Part shown: positions 51,132-59,714 of the stretch, piece after piece
How the letters are laid out: every line of letters starts with the position of its first letter
How positions within the stretch are numbered: the first letter of the stretch is position 1
DNA from: Candidatus Woesearchaeota archaeon
GTDB lineage: Archaea > Nanobdellota > Nanobdellia > Woesearchaeales > JAAOYA01
Assembly: GCA_018221105.1 (NCBI GenBank)
Contig: JAAOYA010000009.1
Coordinates: 1-64,000 of the forward strand
Length of the DNA: 64,000 nt
Direction: 5' to 3'
Translations under genes and position numbers: made by a program
Notes under the pieces: model-generated
The model's database searches: none
Told to the model about the DNA's origin: nothing
What the model saw: only the letters and a program-made list of their open reading frames with translations

Positions 51132-52304
51132 ATGACACAAAAAAGAGTAGCTATCACAGGAGCACAAGCAAGCGCTAACGCAATGCGCCAAATCAATCCA
51201 GAAGTTGTAGCAGCTTATCCGATAACACCGCAAACAGATGTCATGCACGCCTTTGCAAAGTTCGTAGCTGACGGCAAAGTAGACACAGAACTAATACTGG
51301 TAGAGTCAGAACACAGTGCTATGAGTGCTTGCGTTGGAGCAGCAGCAGGCGGAGTAAGAGCAATGACAGCATCAGCAGCTAACGGAATAGCATTAATGTG
51401 GGAGATAATATACATAGCAGCCTCAAACAGACTACCAATAACAATGAACGTTGTAAACAGAGCATTAAGTGGACCAATCAACATTCACTGTGACCACTCA
51501 GACAGCATGGGCTGTCGCGATGCAGGATGGCTGCAATTCTACTCTGAAAGCGCGCAAGAAGCATACGAGAATACTTTAATGGCGCAAAAAGTTAGTGAGC
51601 ACCCACAAGTTTTGCTGCCATCAATGGTATGCCAAGACGGTTTCATAACAAGTCATGCAGTAGAAGTAGTAGACCTACTAGATGACGCGACAGTAAAAAA
51701 CTTCATAGGAAACTACACGCCAAAATACCCATTATTAAACTATGAACAACCAATGACCAGTGGACCAGTAGACTTTTACGATTATTACTTCGAGCACAAA
51801 AAACAACAAATGGACGCCATGGAAAAAGCAAAAACAGTAATACACAATGTTTTCAACGAATTCGAAAAAATCACTGGAACACACTACGACTTTTTTGAAG
51901 GGTACCAATTAGAAGACGCAGAAACTGTGCTAGTAGCAGCCAGTTCAAGCGCTGGAACAATAAGAGTAGTAGTAGACAAACTAAGAAGCCAGGGAAAAAA
52001 AGTCGGGCTATTAAAAATAAGAGTTTTCAGACCATTTAACAACGAACTAATAACAAAAAAATTAGAGAACGCAAAAGCAGTAGCAATACTAGATCGCAGC
52101 GCAACATTTGGGGGATTTGGAGGACCACTATTTACAGAGATCAGAAGCGCGTTTTACGAAAAAACTAAAAAGCCAACAATCATAAATTATATTTACGGCC
52201 TAGGAGGCCGAGACTTAACAGTAGAACTAGTACAACAAGCTTACAGTGAACTAGAAAAACCTAAACAAGGACCAACAGTTAGAACGCTTGGAGTACGAGA
52301 ATAA
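51132..52304 (+). CDS. porA: 2-oxoacid:ferredoxin oxidoreductase, alpha subunit
   Basis: The protein has 390 residues. RVAITGAQASANAMRQINPEVVAAYPITPQTDVMHAF is the PorA opening, with SEHSAMSACVGAAAGGVRAMTASAANGI and HCDHSDSMGCRDAGW following. It forms the pyrimidine-domain side of the TPP enzyme. It starts 2 nt after porD. Pyruvate as substrate is likely because of the operon order and length, but other 2-oxoacids are possible. Confidence 0.93.
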   Translation: MTQKRVAITGAQASANAMRQINPEVVAAYPITPQTDVMHAFAKFVADGKVDTELILVESEHSAMSACVGAAAGGVRAMTASAANGIALMWEIIYIAASNRLPITMNVVNRALSGPINIHCDHSDSMGCRDAGWLQFYSESAQEAYENTLMAQKVSEHPQVLLPSMVCQDGFITSHAVEVVDLLDDATVKNFIGNYTPKYPLLNYEQPMTSGPVDFYDYYFEHKKQQMDAMEKAKTVIHNVFNEFEKITGTHYDFFEGYQLEDAETVLVAASSSAGTIRVVVDKLRSQGKKVGLLKIRVFRPFNNELITKKLENAKAVAILDRSATFGGFGGPLFTEIRSAFYEKTKKPTIINYIYGLGGRDLTVELVQQAYSELEKPKQGPTVRTLGVRE

Positions 52305-52317
52305 AGGTGATACCAAA

Positions 52318-52572
52318 ATGACACGATGGCAAGACCTAAAACCATGGGTTCGCGGCGGAATAATTGGACTGCTGCCACCAGTAATCTTTATGGTAATAAT
52401 AGTATTTTTTACTATTAGCGTGGCAGGCGTAGTGTGCCCGACACTATCAGAAAGCGTCCAATGCTCCATGATAAGGTTCTTTTTCACATACTTCATAATA
52501 TACCTTGTCATAGCAATACCATATTTTTTCATCGGAGCATTCATAAGCAGTGTGTTTTCAAAAGAAGTATAA
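52318..52572 (+). CDS. Two-helix membrane protein inside the por operon
   Basis: The protein has 84 residues from ATG 52318, set by GGTGAT at 52306-52311. Two membrane helices (IIGLLPPVIFMVIIVFFTISVA and FFFTYFIIYLVIAIPYFFIGAF) flank a loop with two Cys (VVCPTLSESVQC). It lies between porA (13 nt) and porB (4 nt), on the same strand with no room for a separate terminator. Not a known POR subunit. It could tether the soluble complex to the membrane (inference). Confidence 0.7.
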   Translation: MTRWQDLKPWVRGGIIGLLPPVIFMVIIVFFTISVAGVVCPTLSESVQCSMIRFFFTYFIIYLVIAIPYFFIGAFISSVFSKEV

Positions 52573-52576
52573 AAAA

Positions 52577-53506
52577 ATGGTTAACATAAAAGAACTGTCA
52601 AAGCGTGATGAAAGGCTAGGCCCCGGGCATAGAATGTGCCCTGGATGTCCAGCAACAATAATAGCCAGGCTAGTAATGCATGCAACAGACAATCCAATAG
52701 TAGTCACTAACGCAACAGGTTGTTTAGAAGTTAGTACAACAATCTACCCTTTTACTAGTTGGCGCGTTCCATGGATGCACAACGCTTTTGAAAACGCGGC
52801 AGCAACACTATCAGGACTCGAGACAGCTTACAAAGCACTAAAAAAAACCGGCAGGGCTTACGGTGACAAAGAAGTAAAATTCCTAGCATTCGGTGGCGAC
52901 GGCGGAACATACGACATTGGACTGCAAGCATTGAGTGGCACTTTAGAGCGAGGCCACAATATTGTTTACGTTTGTTATGACAATCAAGGATACATGAACA
53001 CAGGAATACAAAGAAGCAGCAGCACTCCAATGGGAGCAGCCACCAACACATCACCAGATGGCAGCCTACACCATGGAAAAGAAGTTTTCAAAAAAGATCT
53101 CACAGCAATAACAGTAGCGCACGGCATCAAGTACGTTGCGCAAGCAAGCCCAAGCCACTACGCTGACATGATACGAAAAGCACAAACAGCCTTTGAAGTT
53201 GACGGCCCAGTATTTATCAACATAATAAGCCCATGCGTTCCAGGATGGGGTTACCCGCCAGAAGAAAGCATACAAATAGCAAAACTAGCAGTTGAAACCT
53301 GTTATTGGCCAATATACGAAGTAGTAAACGGAGAGTACAAACTAAACTATGATCCAGCAGCTAGAAAAAAACCAATCACAGAATGGCTTAAAACACAAGC
53401 GCGATTTCGCCACATGCTAAAACCAGAGAATGCTCACTTAGTGACAATGTTGCAAGAGCACGTCGACAAAGAATGGGAAAAACTAAAAAAACTTTGTGGC
53501 AAATAA
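52577..53506 (+). CDS. porB: 2-oxoacid:ferredoxin oxidoreductase, beta subunit
   Basis: The protein has 309 residues. GHRMCPGCPATIIARLVMHA at the start and the TPP site FGGDGGTYDIGLQALSGTLE...YVCYDNQGY (G-D-G...D-N), then NTGIQRSSSTPMGA. The Cys pair CPGC is a cluster ligand in PorB. ATG 52577 gives MVNIKELSKRDERL; the earlier in-frame start would overlap the membrane gene. Confidence 0.93.
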   Translation: MVNIKELSKRDERLGPGHRMCPGCPATIIARLVMHATDNPIVVTNATGCLEVSTTIYPFTSWRVPWMHNAFENAAATLSGLETAYKALKKTGRAYGDKEVKFLAFGGDGGTYDIGLQALSGTLERGHNIVYVCYDNQGYMNTGIQRSSSTPMGAATNTSPDGSLHHGKEVFKKDLTAITVAHGIKYVAQASPSHYADMIRKAQTAFEVDGPVFINIISPCVPGWGYPPEESIQIAKLAVETCYWPIYEVVNGEYKLNYDPAARKKPITEWLKTQARFRHMLKPENAHLVTMLQEHVDKEWEKLKKLCGK

Positions 53507-53535
53507 TATAAATAGTACTACTTTCTAAAAACGTT

Positions 53536-53946
53536 ATGAAACAATTCGAGTATTTAGATCACACAGCAGACGCAAAATTCAGAGCTTTTGGCAGAACAAA
53601 CGAAGAAAAACTATCCAATGCAGTACTAGCGATGAATGGTATAATAGTAGACATAAAAAAAGTACAAATAAGAATTAGTAAAGAAGTAAGCGTAAAAAGC
53701 AAAACCCTGAGAGGACTAATATACGATTTTTTAGATGAAGCACTATTCTTGTTTGACACAGAAGGACTAGTAGTGGCAAAAGTTGAAGATTTAAAAATAA
53801 CAAAAGACACTGATCACTACTGCGCAACAGCCATCTTAAAAGGTGACAGCGTGAAAAATTATGAAGTAGAAGGACACGTCAAAGCAATAACCTACAACGA
53901 CTATGAACTAACAGATGAGTATTTACAAATGGTGGTAGACTTATAA
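53536..53946 (+). CDS. Archease
   Basis: The protein has 136 residues. FEYLDHTADAKFRAFG is the archease signature, and LIYDFLDEALFLFDTEGLVV and a terminal DYELTDEYLQMVVDL follow. Archease helps RtcB form its guanylate intermediate and turn over more than once. It overlaps rtcB (TAATG), matching the common archaeal pairing. Confidence 0.94.
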   Translation: MKQFEYLDHTADAKFRAFGRTNEEKLSNAVLAMNGIIVDIKKVQIRISKEVSVKSKTLRGLIYDFLDEALFLFDTEGLVVAKVEDLKITKDTDHYCATAILKGDSVKNYEVEGHVKAITYNDYELTDEYLQMVVDL

Positions 53947-55367
53947 TGAAAGAAAAACTAAAAAAAACATCAAATTATAGCTTCGAACTAGAAAAAACAG
54001 GTTCTATGAAAGTGCCAGCAAAAATCTACATGAACGAAAAACTATTTGATGCAGTAGAAGACCGTGCAATACAACAATTATACAATGTAGCAGGACTGCC
54101 AGGAGTACAAGGCAGGGTAATGGCAATGCCAGACGCACACCTAGGCTACGGCTTCCCAATAGGAGGGGTCGCAGCAATAGACGGCATTATCACGCCAGGC
54201 GGCATAGGATTTGACATTAATTGCGGAGTCAGAATGCTAGCAACAAACCTAACAAAAGAACAAGTAGAGCCAAAAATACAAGAATTACTAAACGCACTGT
54301 TCAAAAACGTTCCAAGCGGAGTAGGAAGCGAAAGCAAAATACGATTAACAGACGAGCAACTAGACCAAGTTTTAGAAAAAGGTGCTAAGTGGGCGACAGA
54401 GAATGGATATGGAAACCAAGTTGACCTAGATCACTGTGAAGAGTCAGGAAGCATGCCAGGAGCCGATGCCTCAAAAGTAAGCCAGCGAGCAAAAGCACGT
54501 GGCAGAAAACAATTAGGAAGTTTAGGAGCGGGAAACCATTTTTTAGAAGTACAAATAGTAGACAAAATCTATGACAAAGAAATTGCTAATACATTCAACA
54601 TAACGAGTGAAAATCAGATAATGGTAATGATACACTGTGGCAGTAGAGGACTAGGACACCAAGTTTGCGGTGATTACCTAAGAAAAATGGAAGACGCGTA
54701 CCCTCAAATAATAGAAAAACTACCAGAAAAAGATTTGATATACGCGCCACTAAAAGACCAACTAGCAAAAGATTATTTCGCTGCAATGGTAGCAAGCGCA
54801 AACTACGCTTGGGCAAACCGACACGTAATAGCGCACAGAGTACGAGAAGCCTTCAAAGAAGTCTTCGGCGAGAAAGCAGAATTAACAACAGTCTATGATG
54901 TAGCGCACAACATTGCAAAACCAGAAAAACACGAAGTTAATGGAGAACTAAAAGAATTATTAGTGCACCGCAAAGGAGCCACAAGAGCATTCGGGCCAGG
55001 ACGCGAAGAACTGCCAGAAGATTATAAAACAACAGGCCAGCCAGTATTAATACCAGGCAGCATGGGAACAGCAAGCTACATCTTAGTAGGCACAGATACC
55101 GCGATGACAGAAACCTTTGGCTCAACAGCTCACGGCGCAGGACGAGCGATGAGTCGCCACGCAGCAATCAAGAGTTTTCGAGGAGAAAAAGTCAAAGAAG
55201 AACTAGCAAAAAAACACATTTACGTCAAAAGCGCATCATGGAAAGGTATTGCAGAAGAAGCACCACAAGCCTACAAAGACGTTGACGAAGTAGTAAAAGT
55301 CTCACACGAAGCCGGCATAGGAAAACTAGTGGCCAAAGTTGTCCCTTTCGGAGTCATAAAAGGATAA
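53946..55367 (+). CDS. rtcB: RNA-splicing ligase RtcB
   Basis: The protein has 473 residues and is full length without an intein. MPDAHLGYGFPIGGVAAID, GGIGFDINCGVRML, GAGNHFLEVQ, IHCGSRGLGHQV and FGSTAHGAGRAMSRHAA give the manganese and guanylate sites. It joins tRNA exon halves after intron removal by the splicing endonuclease, matching the two intron-bearing tRNAs in this window. It is coupled to archease. Confidence 0.96.
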   Translation: MKEKLKKTSNYSFELEKTGSMKVPAKIYMNEKLFDAVEDRAIQQLYNVAGLPGVQGRVMAMPDAHLGYGFPIGGVAAIDGIITPGGIGFDINCGVRMLATNLTKEQVEPKIQELLNALFKNVPSGVGSESKIRLTDEQLDQVLEKGAKWATENGYGNQVDLDHCEESGSMPGADASKVSQRAKARGRKQLGSLGAGNHFLEVQIVDKIYDKEIANTFNITSENQIMVMIHCGSRGLGHQVCGDYLRKMEDAYPQIIEKLPEKDLIYAPLKDQLAKDYFAAMVASANYAWANRHVIAHRVREAFKEVFGEKAELTTVYDVAHNIAKPEKHEVNGELKELLVHRKGATRAFGPGREELPEDYKTTGQPVLIPGSMGTASYILVGTDTAMTETFGSTAHGAGRAMSRHAAIKSFRGEKVKEELAKKHIYVKSASWKGIAEEAPQAYKDVDEVVKVSHEAGIGKLVAKVVPFGVIKG

Positions 55368-55368
55368 A

Positions 55369-55650
55369 ATGTTTACAAAAGAACCACCTTGCAATAACGA
55401 TCAAGAAAATGATCTTGGCTGGCTTGCAGATTTACTAACAGAAAAATTGGGTGAAAGAATCGACCCTGATAGAATAATGGGTGCTGTTGAGCAGTATGTT
55501 GGAATTTGTGGTGGTGCAACAAGTTATATGCATGAACGGCTTGAAGAAGTAGCAAGAGAATTATACGGATCAAAGGCACAATTAGAATTTGTCACAGTGC
55601 ATGGCGAGCACAAAGAATTATGCATTGCCTACACTAGTAGTAACTTTTAA
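55369..55650 (+). CDS. Hypothetical protein downstream of rtcB
   Basis: The protein has 93 residues, helical. It opens MFTKEPPCNNDQENDLGWLADLLTEKL and has YVGICGGATSYMHERLEEVARELYG in the middle. No family recognised. It starts 1 nt after the rtcB stop, so it is probably cotranscribed. Its codon usage looks less A-ending than rtcB. Confidence 0.55.
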   Translation: MFTKEPPCNNDQENDLGWLADLLTEKLGERIDPDRIMGAVEQYVGICGGATSYMHERLEEVARELYGSKAQLEFVTVHGEHKELCIAYTSSNF

Positions 55651-55689
55651 ATATCTCTAAGAACAAAAATTACTAAAAGAGGTAATAAC

Positions 55690-56928
55690 TTGGCAAGTTT
55701 AGGAATACAACTAGCACTATTAGCAACACTAATATTTTTCTCAGCATTCTTTTCAGGAATAGAAACAGCCTTGATGAGTATTAGCGCAGTAAAAGTCAAC
55801 AGTTTATTACAACAACGCAAAAAAGGAGCAGAAACACTACACCGCCTAAAACAAAACCCTCACAAACTAATAATCACAATACTAATAGGCAACAATTTAG
55901 TAAACATTGGAAGCGCATCGCTGGCAACAGTAGTTTTCACAAACCTTTTCGGCTCAAGCGGCATAGGAATCGCAACAGGGGTCATGACTTTTCTAATACT
56001 AGTCTTTGGCGAGATAACACCAAAAACACTAGCAACACAAAACGCAGAAAAAATCAGTTTAAAAGTAGCAAAACCAATAGAATTATTATCGATAGCACTA
56101 TCTCCATTCGTGTGGTTCTTTGGCCACATAAGCAATCTTGTAACAAGATTGTTCGGATCAAAAGACGGCGGCGAATTATCAGAAGAAGAACTAAAAACAA
56201 TCGTTACGATGGGACACCAAGAAGGAGTCATTAGTCGAGAAGCGGCAGAGATGATGCACAACATCTTAGAGTTCAAAGGAACAAAAGTCACAAAGATAAT
56301 GACTCCAAAAATTGACATGCACATGGTAGACGGAGAAAAATCATTAAAAAAAGAATTAGATTATGTAATAAAAACACCTTACTCTTGCTATCCAATATAC
56401 ATTGACACAAAAGACAAAATAATAGGTCACTTAGACGTTGATGACGTTCTAGCACAAGTTAAAAAAAATAATATAGACCTAAAAGTAAAACAATTAAAAA
56501 GACCAGTATTTTTCGTTCCAGAATACAAAGAAATACACGATTTACTAAAAGATTTTGAAAAAAAGAAAATTTCAATAGCAATAGTAGTTGATGAGTACGC
56601 AGAAGTCAGTGGTTTAGTAACAGTAGAAGATGTACTAGAAGAAATCGTTGGCGACATATTTGACAAAAGCAACCGTCAAAGCATCCACATAAAAAAAGCC
56701 AGCAGAAAACTAATGCGCGTAGACGCTAAGATAAGTGTTGCAGAATTAAACAAAGAATTACACCTAGGACTAAAAGATGATCATTTTAACACACTAGCAG
56801 GTTTCATAGAACACCGATTACACAAAATACCAAAAAAAGGAGAGCGAATAAAACTAAAAAATGTTATAATAGAAGTTGATCAAGTAACAAAACAAGGAAT
56901 CAAAAGCGTCAAAATCATGAAAACATAA
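55690..56928 (+). CDS. CNNM/CorC-type transporter
   Basis: The protein has 412 residues. N-terminal DUF21 membrane domain (FFSGIETALMSISAVKVN, GNNLVNIGSASLATVVF, EITPKTLATQNAEKI), two CBS motifs (MTPKIDMHMV, VVDEYAEVSGLVTVEDVLEEIVGDI) and a CorC_HlyC ending. Family members move Mg2+ or related divalent cations. TTG start with GAGGTAAT. The gene is preceded by a TTTTAAATATC box. Confidence 0.92.
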   Translation: MASLGIQLALLATLIFFSAFFSGIETALMSISAVKVNSLLQQRKKGAETLHRLKQNPHKLIITILIGNNLVNIGSASLATVVFTNLFGSSGIGIATGVMTFLILVFGEITPKTLATQNAEKISLKVAKPIELLSIALSPFVWFFGHISNLVTRLFGSKDGGELSEEELKTIVTMGHQEGVISREAAEMMHNILEFKGTKVTKIMTPKIDMHMVDGEKSLKKELDYVIKTPYSCYPIYIDTKDKIIGHLDVDDVLAQVKKNNIDLKVKQLKRPVFFVPEYKEIHDLLKDFEKKKISIAIVVDEYAEVSGLVTVEDVLEEIVGDIFDKSNRQSIHIKKASRKLMRVDAKISVAELNKELHLGLKDDHFNTLAGFIEHRLHKIPKKGERIKLKNVIIEVDQVTKQGIKSVKIMKT

Positions 56929-56963
56929 TTCTTTTTATATAATTATAATAATCAAATTATAAA

Positions 56964-57668
56964 ATGGTAACAGCACACGTAAAAAAACGAGAAGTAATAG
57001 CAAAAGACACAATAGAGGTAACAATCGAGTTAGAAAAATCAATAGTTTTCCTGTCAGGACAACACGCGACAATAAAACTAACACTTTATCATGAAGACAA
57101 AAAAGGCGGTCAAAGAATTTTTTCAATAACCAACACGCCAAAAACTGACAAGCAAATAATAATTGCCATGCGCCAAACAGGCAGCGGTTTTAAAAAAACA
57201 CTAGAAGAAATTGAAGAAGACAAAGAATTAGAAGTTGTTACAACAGGCGGAGAATTCACACTACCACAAGACACTAACAGAAAAATTGTGTTTATTGCTG
57301 GAGGAATAGGGATAACACCATTTATTGCAATGCTGCGCCACACCTTTGAAAACAATCTACCCTACAAAATAGTGCTAGTATACTCAAATAAAGACAAAGC
57401 AGCAAGCGCATATTATGATGAATTACAACAAATGCAAACAGATCACGAAAACTTCAGGCTTATACCAACAATGACATCAGACAATGATTGGAGTGGAGAA
57501 GCAAGAAGAATAGACAGTGAGTTCATAACTGACTACTTTGAAAAACCACGAGATTACACTTTCATGATAGCAGGCCCGCCAGGACTAGTGCAAAAAATCA
57601 AAACAGAACTATCAAACAGTGGAGCAGAACAGCAACACATAATAACAGAAAACTTTGAAGGATATTAA
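56964..57668 (+). CDS. FNR-type flavin oxidoreductase
   Basis: The protein has 234 residues. FAD-binding barrel (VFLSGQHATIKL, QRIFSITNTP: the R-x-(F/Y)-S motif), NAD(P)-binding motif FIAGGIGITPFIAML, and a terminal FMIAGPPGLVQKIKTEL...ENFEGY. Transfers electrons between NAD(P)H and an unknown partner. No fused ferredoxin. It is convergent with the metal-locus regulator with a 4-nt overlap. Confidence 0.9.
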   Translation: MVTAHVKKREVIAKDTIEVTIELEKSIVFLSGQHATIKLTLYHEDKKGGQRIFSITNTPKTDKQIIIAMRQTGSGFKKTLEEIEEDKELEVVTTGGEFTLPQDTNRKIVFIAGGIGITPFIAMLRHTFENNLPYKIVLVYSNKDKAASAYYDELQQMQTDHENFRLIPTMTSDNDWSGEARRIDSEFITDYFEKPRDYTFMIAGPPGLVQKIKTELSNSGAEQQHIITENFEGY

Positions 57669-58090
57669 ACTTTTAAAATTATAAGATTAGTATTACCCAT
57701 GGTTCTTTTTTCAATGACTTCACGCTCAGACAATTTTTGAACAATCCTGGAAATTTTTACTTTGTTAAAACCAGACAACACTACTAATTTATTTTGCTCT
57801 AAAGAATTATTATTATCAAGCAAAACTTTTACAACAACCCTCTCTTCACGAGGCAAAACTTTTAAGACTTTTTCAAGTTGAAACTTATTAATCTTGTGCT
57901 GAAACAATAAAACAATAAAAGCTCCAATAATAATCGATAAAAAACTAATACCATAAACAATAAGCGGCAATTGTTCGTTAGTGTCACTAGTATAAAAACC
58001 ATTAACTAATGCAAATAAAACTCCTAACACGAAAACTAATATCATTCCAATGATTAATTTTTTGTTTTCAACTTCCATTTTATTTTTCAA
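57665..58090 (-). CDS. Two-helix membrane-embedded winged-helix regulator
   Basis: The protein has 141 residues. Two membrane helices (LIIGMILVFVLGVLFALVNGF and LIVYGISFLSIIIGAFIVLLF) precede a winged helix (LPREERVVVKVLLDNNNSLEQNKLVVLSGFNKVKISRIVQKLSEREVIEKRTMGNTNLIILKV). It is paralogous to the 58932 gene, ending in nearly the same N-[TI]-N-[IL]-[IV]-I-L-K-V. The loop has no Cys or His pair. Its promoter-proximal start could be the ATG at 58090 or 58078. It belongs to the metal locus by position. Confidence 0.75.
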   Translation of the reverse strand: MKNKMEVENKKLIIGMILVFVLGVLFALVNGFYTSDTNEQLPLIVYGISFLSIIIGAFIVLLFQHKINKFQLEKVLKVLPREERVVVKVLLDNNNSLEQNKLVVLSGFNKVKISRIVQKLSEREVIEKRTMGNTNLIILKV

Positions 58091-58307
58091 TCTCGCGCTT
58101 TAACCTTTGAAACTCTTTTTGATCAATTTCTCCACTAGCCAAACGCTTCTTCAAAATATCAAGAGCGCTATCACTTTGACTAGTACGATAACCATACTGG
58201 CCGCTGCTTTTGATGAGCCACCAAACAATCAAAAAGAATAACACTAAAATTAACGGTTGAAAAAACCATCCCATACCATAACCCATCATTGAAGTGTAAT
58301 GCATCAT
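58080..58307 (-). CDS. SHOCT-domain membrane protein, Met-rich N-terminus
   Basis: The protein has 75 residues from ATG 58307, set by GAGGT 8 nt upstream. It opens MMHYTSMMGYGMGW, then one membrane helix, then a SHOCT unit (ALDILKKRLASGEIDQKEFQRLKREI). The track's longer start adds residues without support. Short SHOCT proteins with Met/Gly starts are common in bacterial copper loci. TTTTTATAAGTAATAAAG at about 58329-58346 is its own promoter. Confidence 0.75.
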   Translation of the reverse strand: MMHYTSMMGYGMGWFFQPLILVLFFLIVWWLIKSSGQYGYRTSQSDSALDILKKRLASGEIDQKEFQRLKREIEK

Positions 58308-58426
58308 TTTAATACCTCGCAATGCTTTATTACTTATAAAAATATTGAAAAATGTCAAAATCCATAAAATATTTTGAACATTTCCAAAAACTATGTTTTT
58401 GAAAAATAAAAAAATAAAATGTTGTT

Positions 58427-58783
58427 TTAGTGCATTGGACAACCGCCAAAACCGCGATTACGACCAAATCCTTGCATCATACTAGAACCTTCACTATTTT
58501 GCTCGTGGTACTCTTCCATCAGTTCATGATGTTCTTGCATAACTTCAAAACTTTCACCGTCAACAACCCAAGCCATCATATTAAAACCAGATTCTTCTCT
58601 AAAATTATCAAAGTCTTCATAAGTGCCATCTTCGATTATTAACTCCATTTGCTCATGAAAGTCTTGCTTATCATTGTTTAATATTGCTCTTTGCTCAAAG
58701 CTTCCGTGAGCGATAGCAAAACCTGACAATGCCAACAAGCCAATAGTCAACATTGCAAACAATGTAATTGTTTTCTTTTGCAT
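58427..58783 (-). CDS. Exported Met/His-rich protein
   Basis: The protein has 118 residues. Signal peptide MQKKTITLFAMLTIGLLALSGFAIA, then an acidic helical part (EQMELIIEDGTYEDF), and a C-terminus rich in Met, His and Gly with one Cys (VMQEHHELMEEYHEQ, then GGCPMH). This composition fits a periplasm-like copper-binding protein. GGAGG precedes the ATG. Divergent from the membrane regulator, sharing the GAAAC-repeat region. Confidence 0.75.
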   Translation of the reverse strand: MQKKTITLFAMLTIGLLALSGFAIAHGSFEQRAILNNDKQDFHEQMELIIEDGTYEDFDNFREESGFNMMAWVVDGESFEVMQEHHELMEEYHEQNSEGSSMMQGFGRNRGFGGCPMH

Positions 58784-58812
58784 TTTATTTTCCTCCAGGC
58801 AGTTTGCCTAGT

Positions 58813-58912
58813 ATCATATAAGTTGAAACAAGATAATTAAATTACTGAAACGAGAATCAAAAAAGTGAAACCAGCCTATAATTTAGTGAAACACGAAACA
58901 CTTAAATAAAAT
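58813..58912. promoter_or_regulatory. Divergent promoter region with phased GAAAC elements
   Basis: GAAAC occurs at 58825, 58847, 58867 and 58888 (spacing 22, 20 and 21 nt) and again at 58895. Most are preceded by T or GT. The minus-strand TATA (ATCATATAAGTT, about 58813-58824) abuts the first element, and the plus-strand TATA (CTTAAATAAAATA, about 58900-58912) abuts the last. Two-turn spacing puts all four on one DNA face. Confidence 0.6.
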
Positions 58913-58931
58913 ATAGGTTTTGAAATAAAAT

Positions 58932-59432
58932 ATGAAAAACCGTGCTTTTGGATTAATAATTATTGGCATAGCAGCATTGATAGGGTTTATAGTGTACTCT
59001 TTTAACAGGGCATTAGACTCAATTGTGGACATTGCTTGCACTCACGGGCCGACTTGTCCAATGCAGGGAACAATAAATTTTCAGACAAGCATAGGACTTG
59101 CGATAATGTTATTACTAGTTCTTGTAGGGGTATACATGATATTTTTTAGTAAAGAAGAAAAAATAGTCACTAAAACTGTCAGAGAACAAGTAAAGCCAAA
59201 ACAGTTAAGCAAAGAACACTACAAGAAAATCTTAAACAGTATACCAAGTGACGAAAAAATAATTTTTGAAAAAATTATTGACGCAAAAGGAACTATTTTT
59301 CAATCAGAATTAGTAGAAAAAACAGATTATTCAAAAGTTAAAATCACGCGAATGCTTGATAGGTTAGAAGGCAAAGGTTTCGTTGAGCGCAAGCGCAGAG
59401 GCATGACAAACATTGTAATATTAAAGGTTTGA
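58932..59432 (+). CDS. Membrane-embedded winged-helix regulator with Cys/His/Met sensor loop
   Basis: The protein has 166 residues. Two membrane helices flank an external loop reading IACTHGPTCPMQG: two Cys, a His and a Met within about ten residues, a likely copper(I) ligand set. The cytoplasmic part is a winged helix (SDEKIIFEKIIDAKGTIFQSELVEKTDYSKVKITRMLDRLEGKGFVERKRRGMTNIVILKV), paralogous to the 57665 protein. Predicted role: a one-component metal sensor that controls this locus (inference). ATG about 25 nt from its TATA. Confidence 0.78.
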   Translation: MKNRAFGLIIIGIAALIGFIVYSFNRALDSIVDIACTHGPTCPMQGTINFQTSIGLAIMLLLVLVGVYMIFFSKEEKIVTKTVREQVKPKQLSKEHYKKILNSIPSDEKIIFEKIIDAKGTIFQSELVEKTDYSKVKITRMLDRLEGKGFVERKRRGMTNIVILKV

Positions 59433-59468
59433 AACTAGTTTCGCCTATTCTTATATAAAGGGTTTCAC
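59431..59468 (+). promoter_or_regulatory. Promoter with GAAAC palindrome before the HMA operon
   Basis: GAAAC-TA-GTTTC (59431-59442) lies just after the previous stop. TTATATAAAG (59451-59460) is the TATA box, and GTTTCAC (59462-59468), the reverse complement of GTGAAAC, follows directly. The elements match those at 58825-58899, so both promoters probably share one regulator. Confidence 0.6.
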
Positions 59469-59508
59469 ACTAACACTTTCTTAAAACATACCATGAGGTG
59501 TTATACAA

Positions 59509-59697
59509 ATGGAAAACGATTGTGAAAAATTTTGTATGTGTAATTATTTAAAAAATGAATTTGACAATGAACAACCTATCGACACAGAAGATATTTATGA
59601 CAACTTATATGTTGATGAACAATTGCAAGATGATAGCATTCCGGCAGCCCTTGCGGGATTCATGACAGGGTACAATGATGACGCGATGATATCTTAA
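59509..59697 (+). CDS. Small acidic Cys-containing protein
   Basis: The protein has 62 residues. It opens MENDCEKFCMCNYLKN with three Cys in seven positions and continues acidic. No family recognised. GAGGTG stands 11 nt before the ATG. It is the first gene after the GTTTC-flanked promoter and is followed 17 nt later by the HMA protein. A metal-binding role is possible from the Cys cluster. Confidence 0.6.
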   Translation: MENDCEKFCMCNYLKNEFDNEQPIDTEDIYDNLYVDEQLQDDSIPAALAGFMTGYNDDAMIS

Positions 59698-59714
59698 AAT
59701 TATAAGGTGAAACA

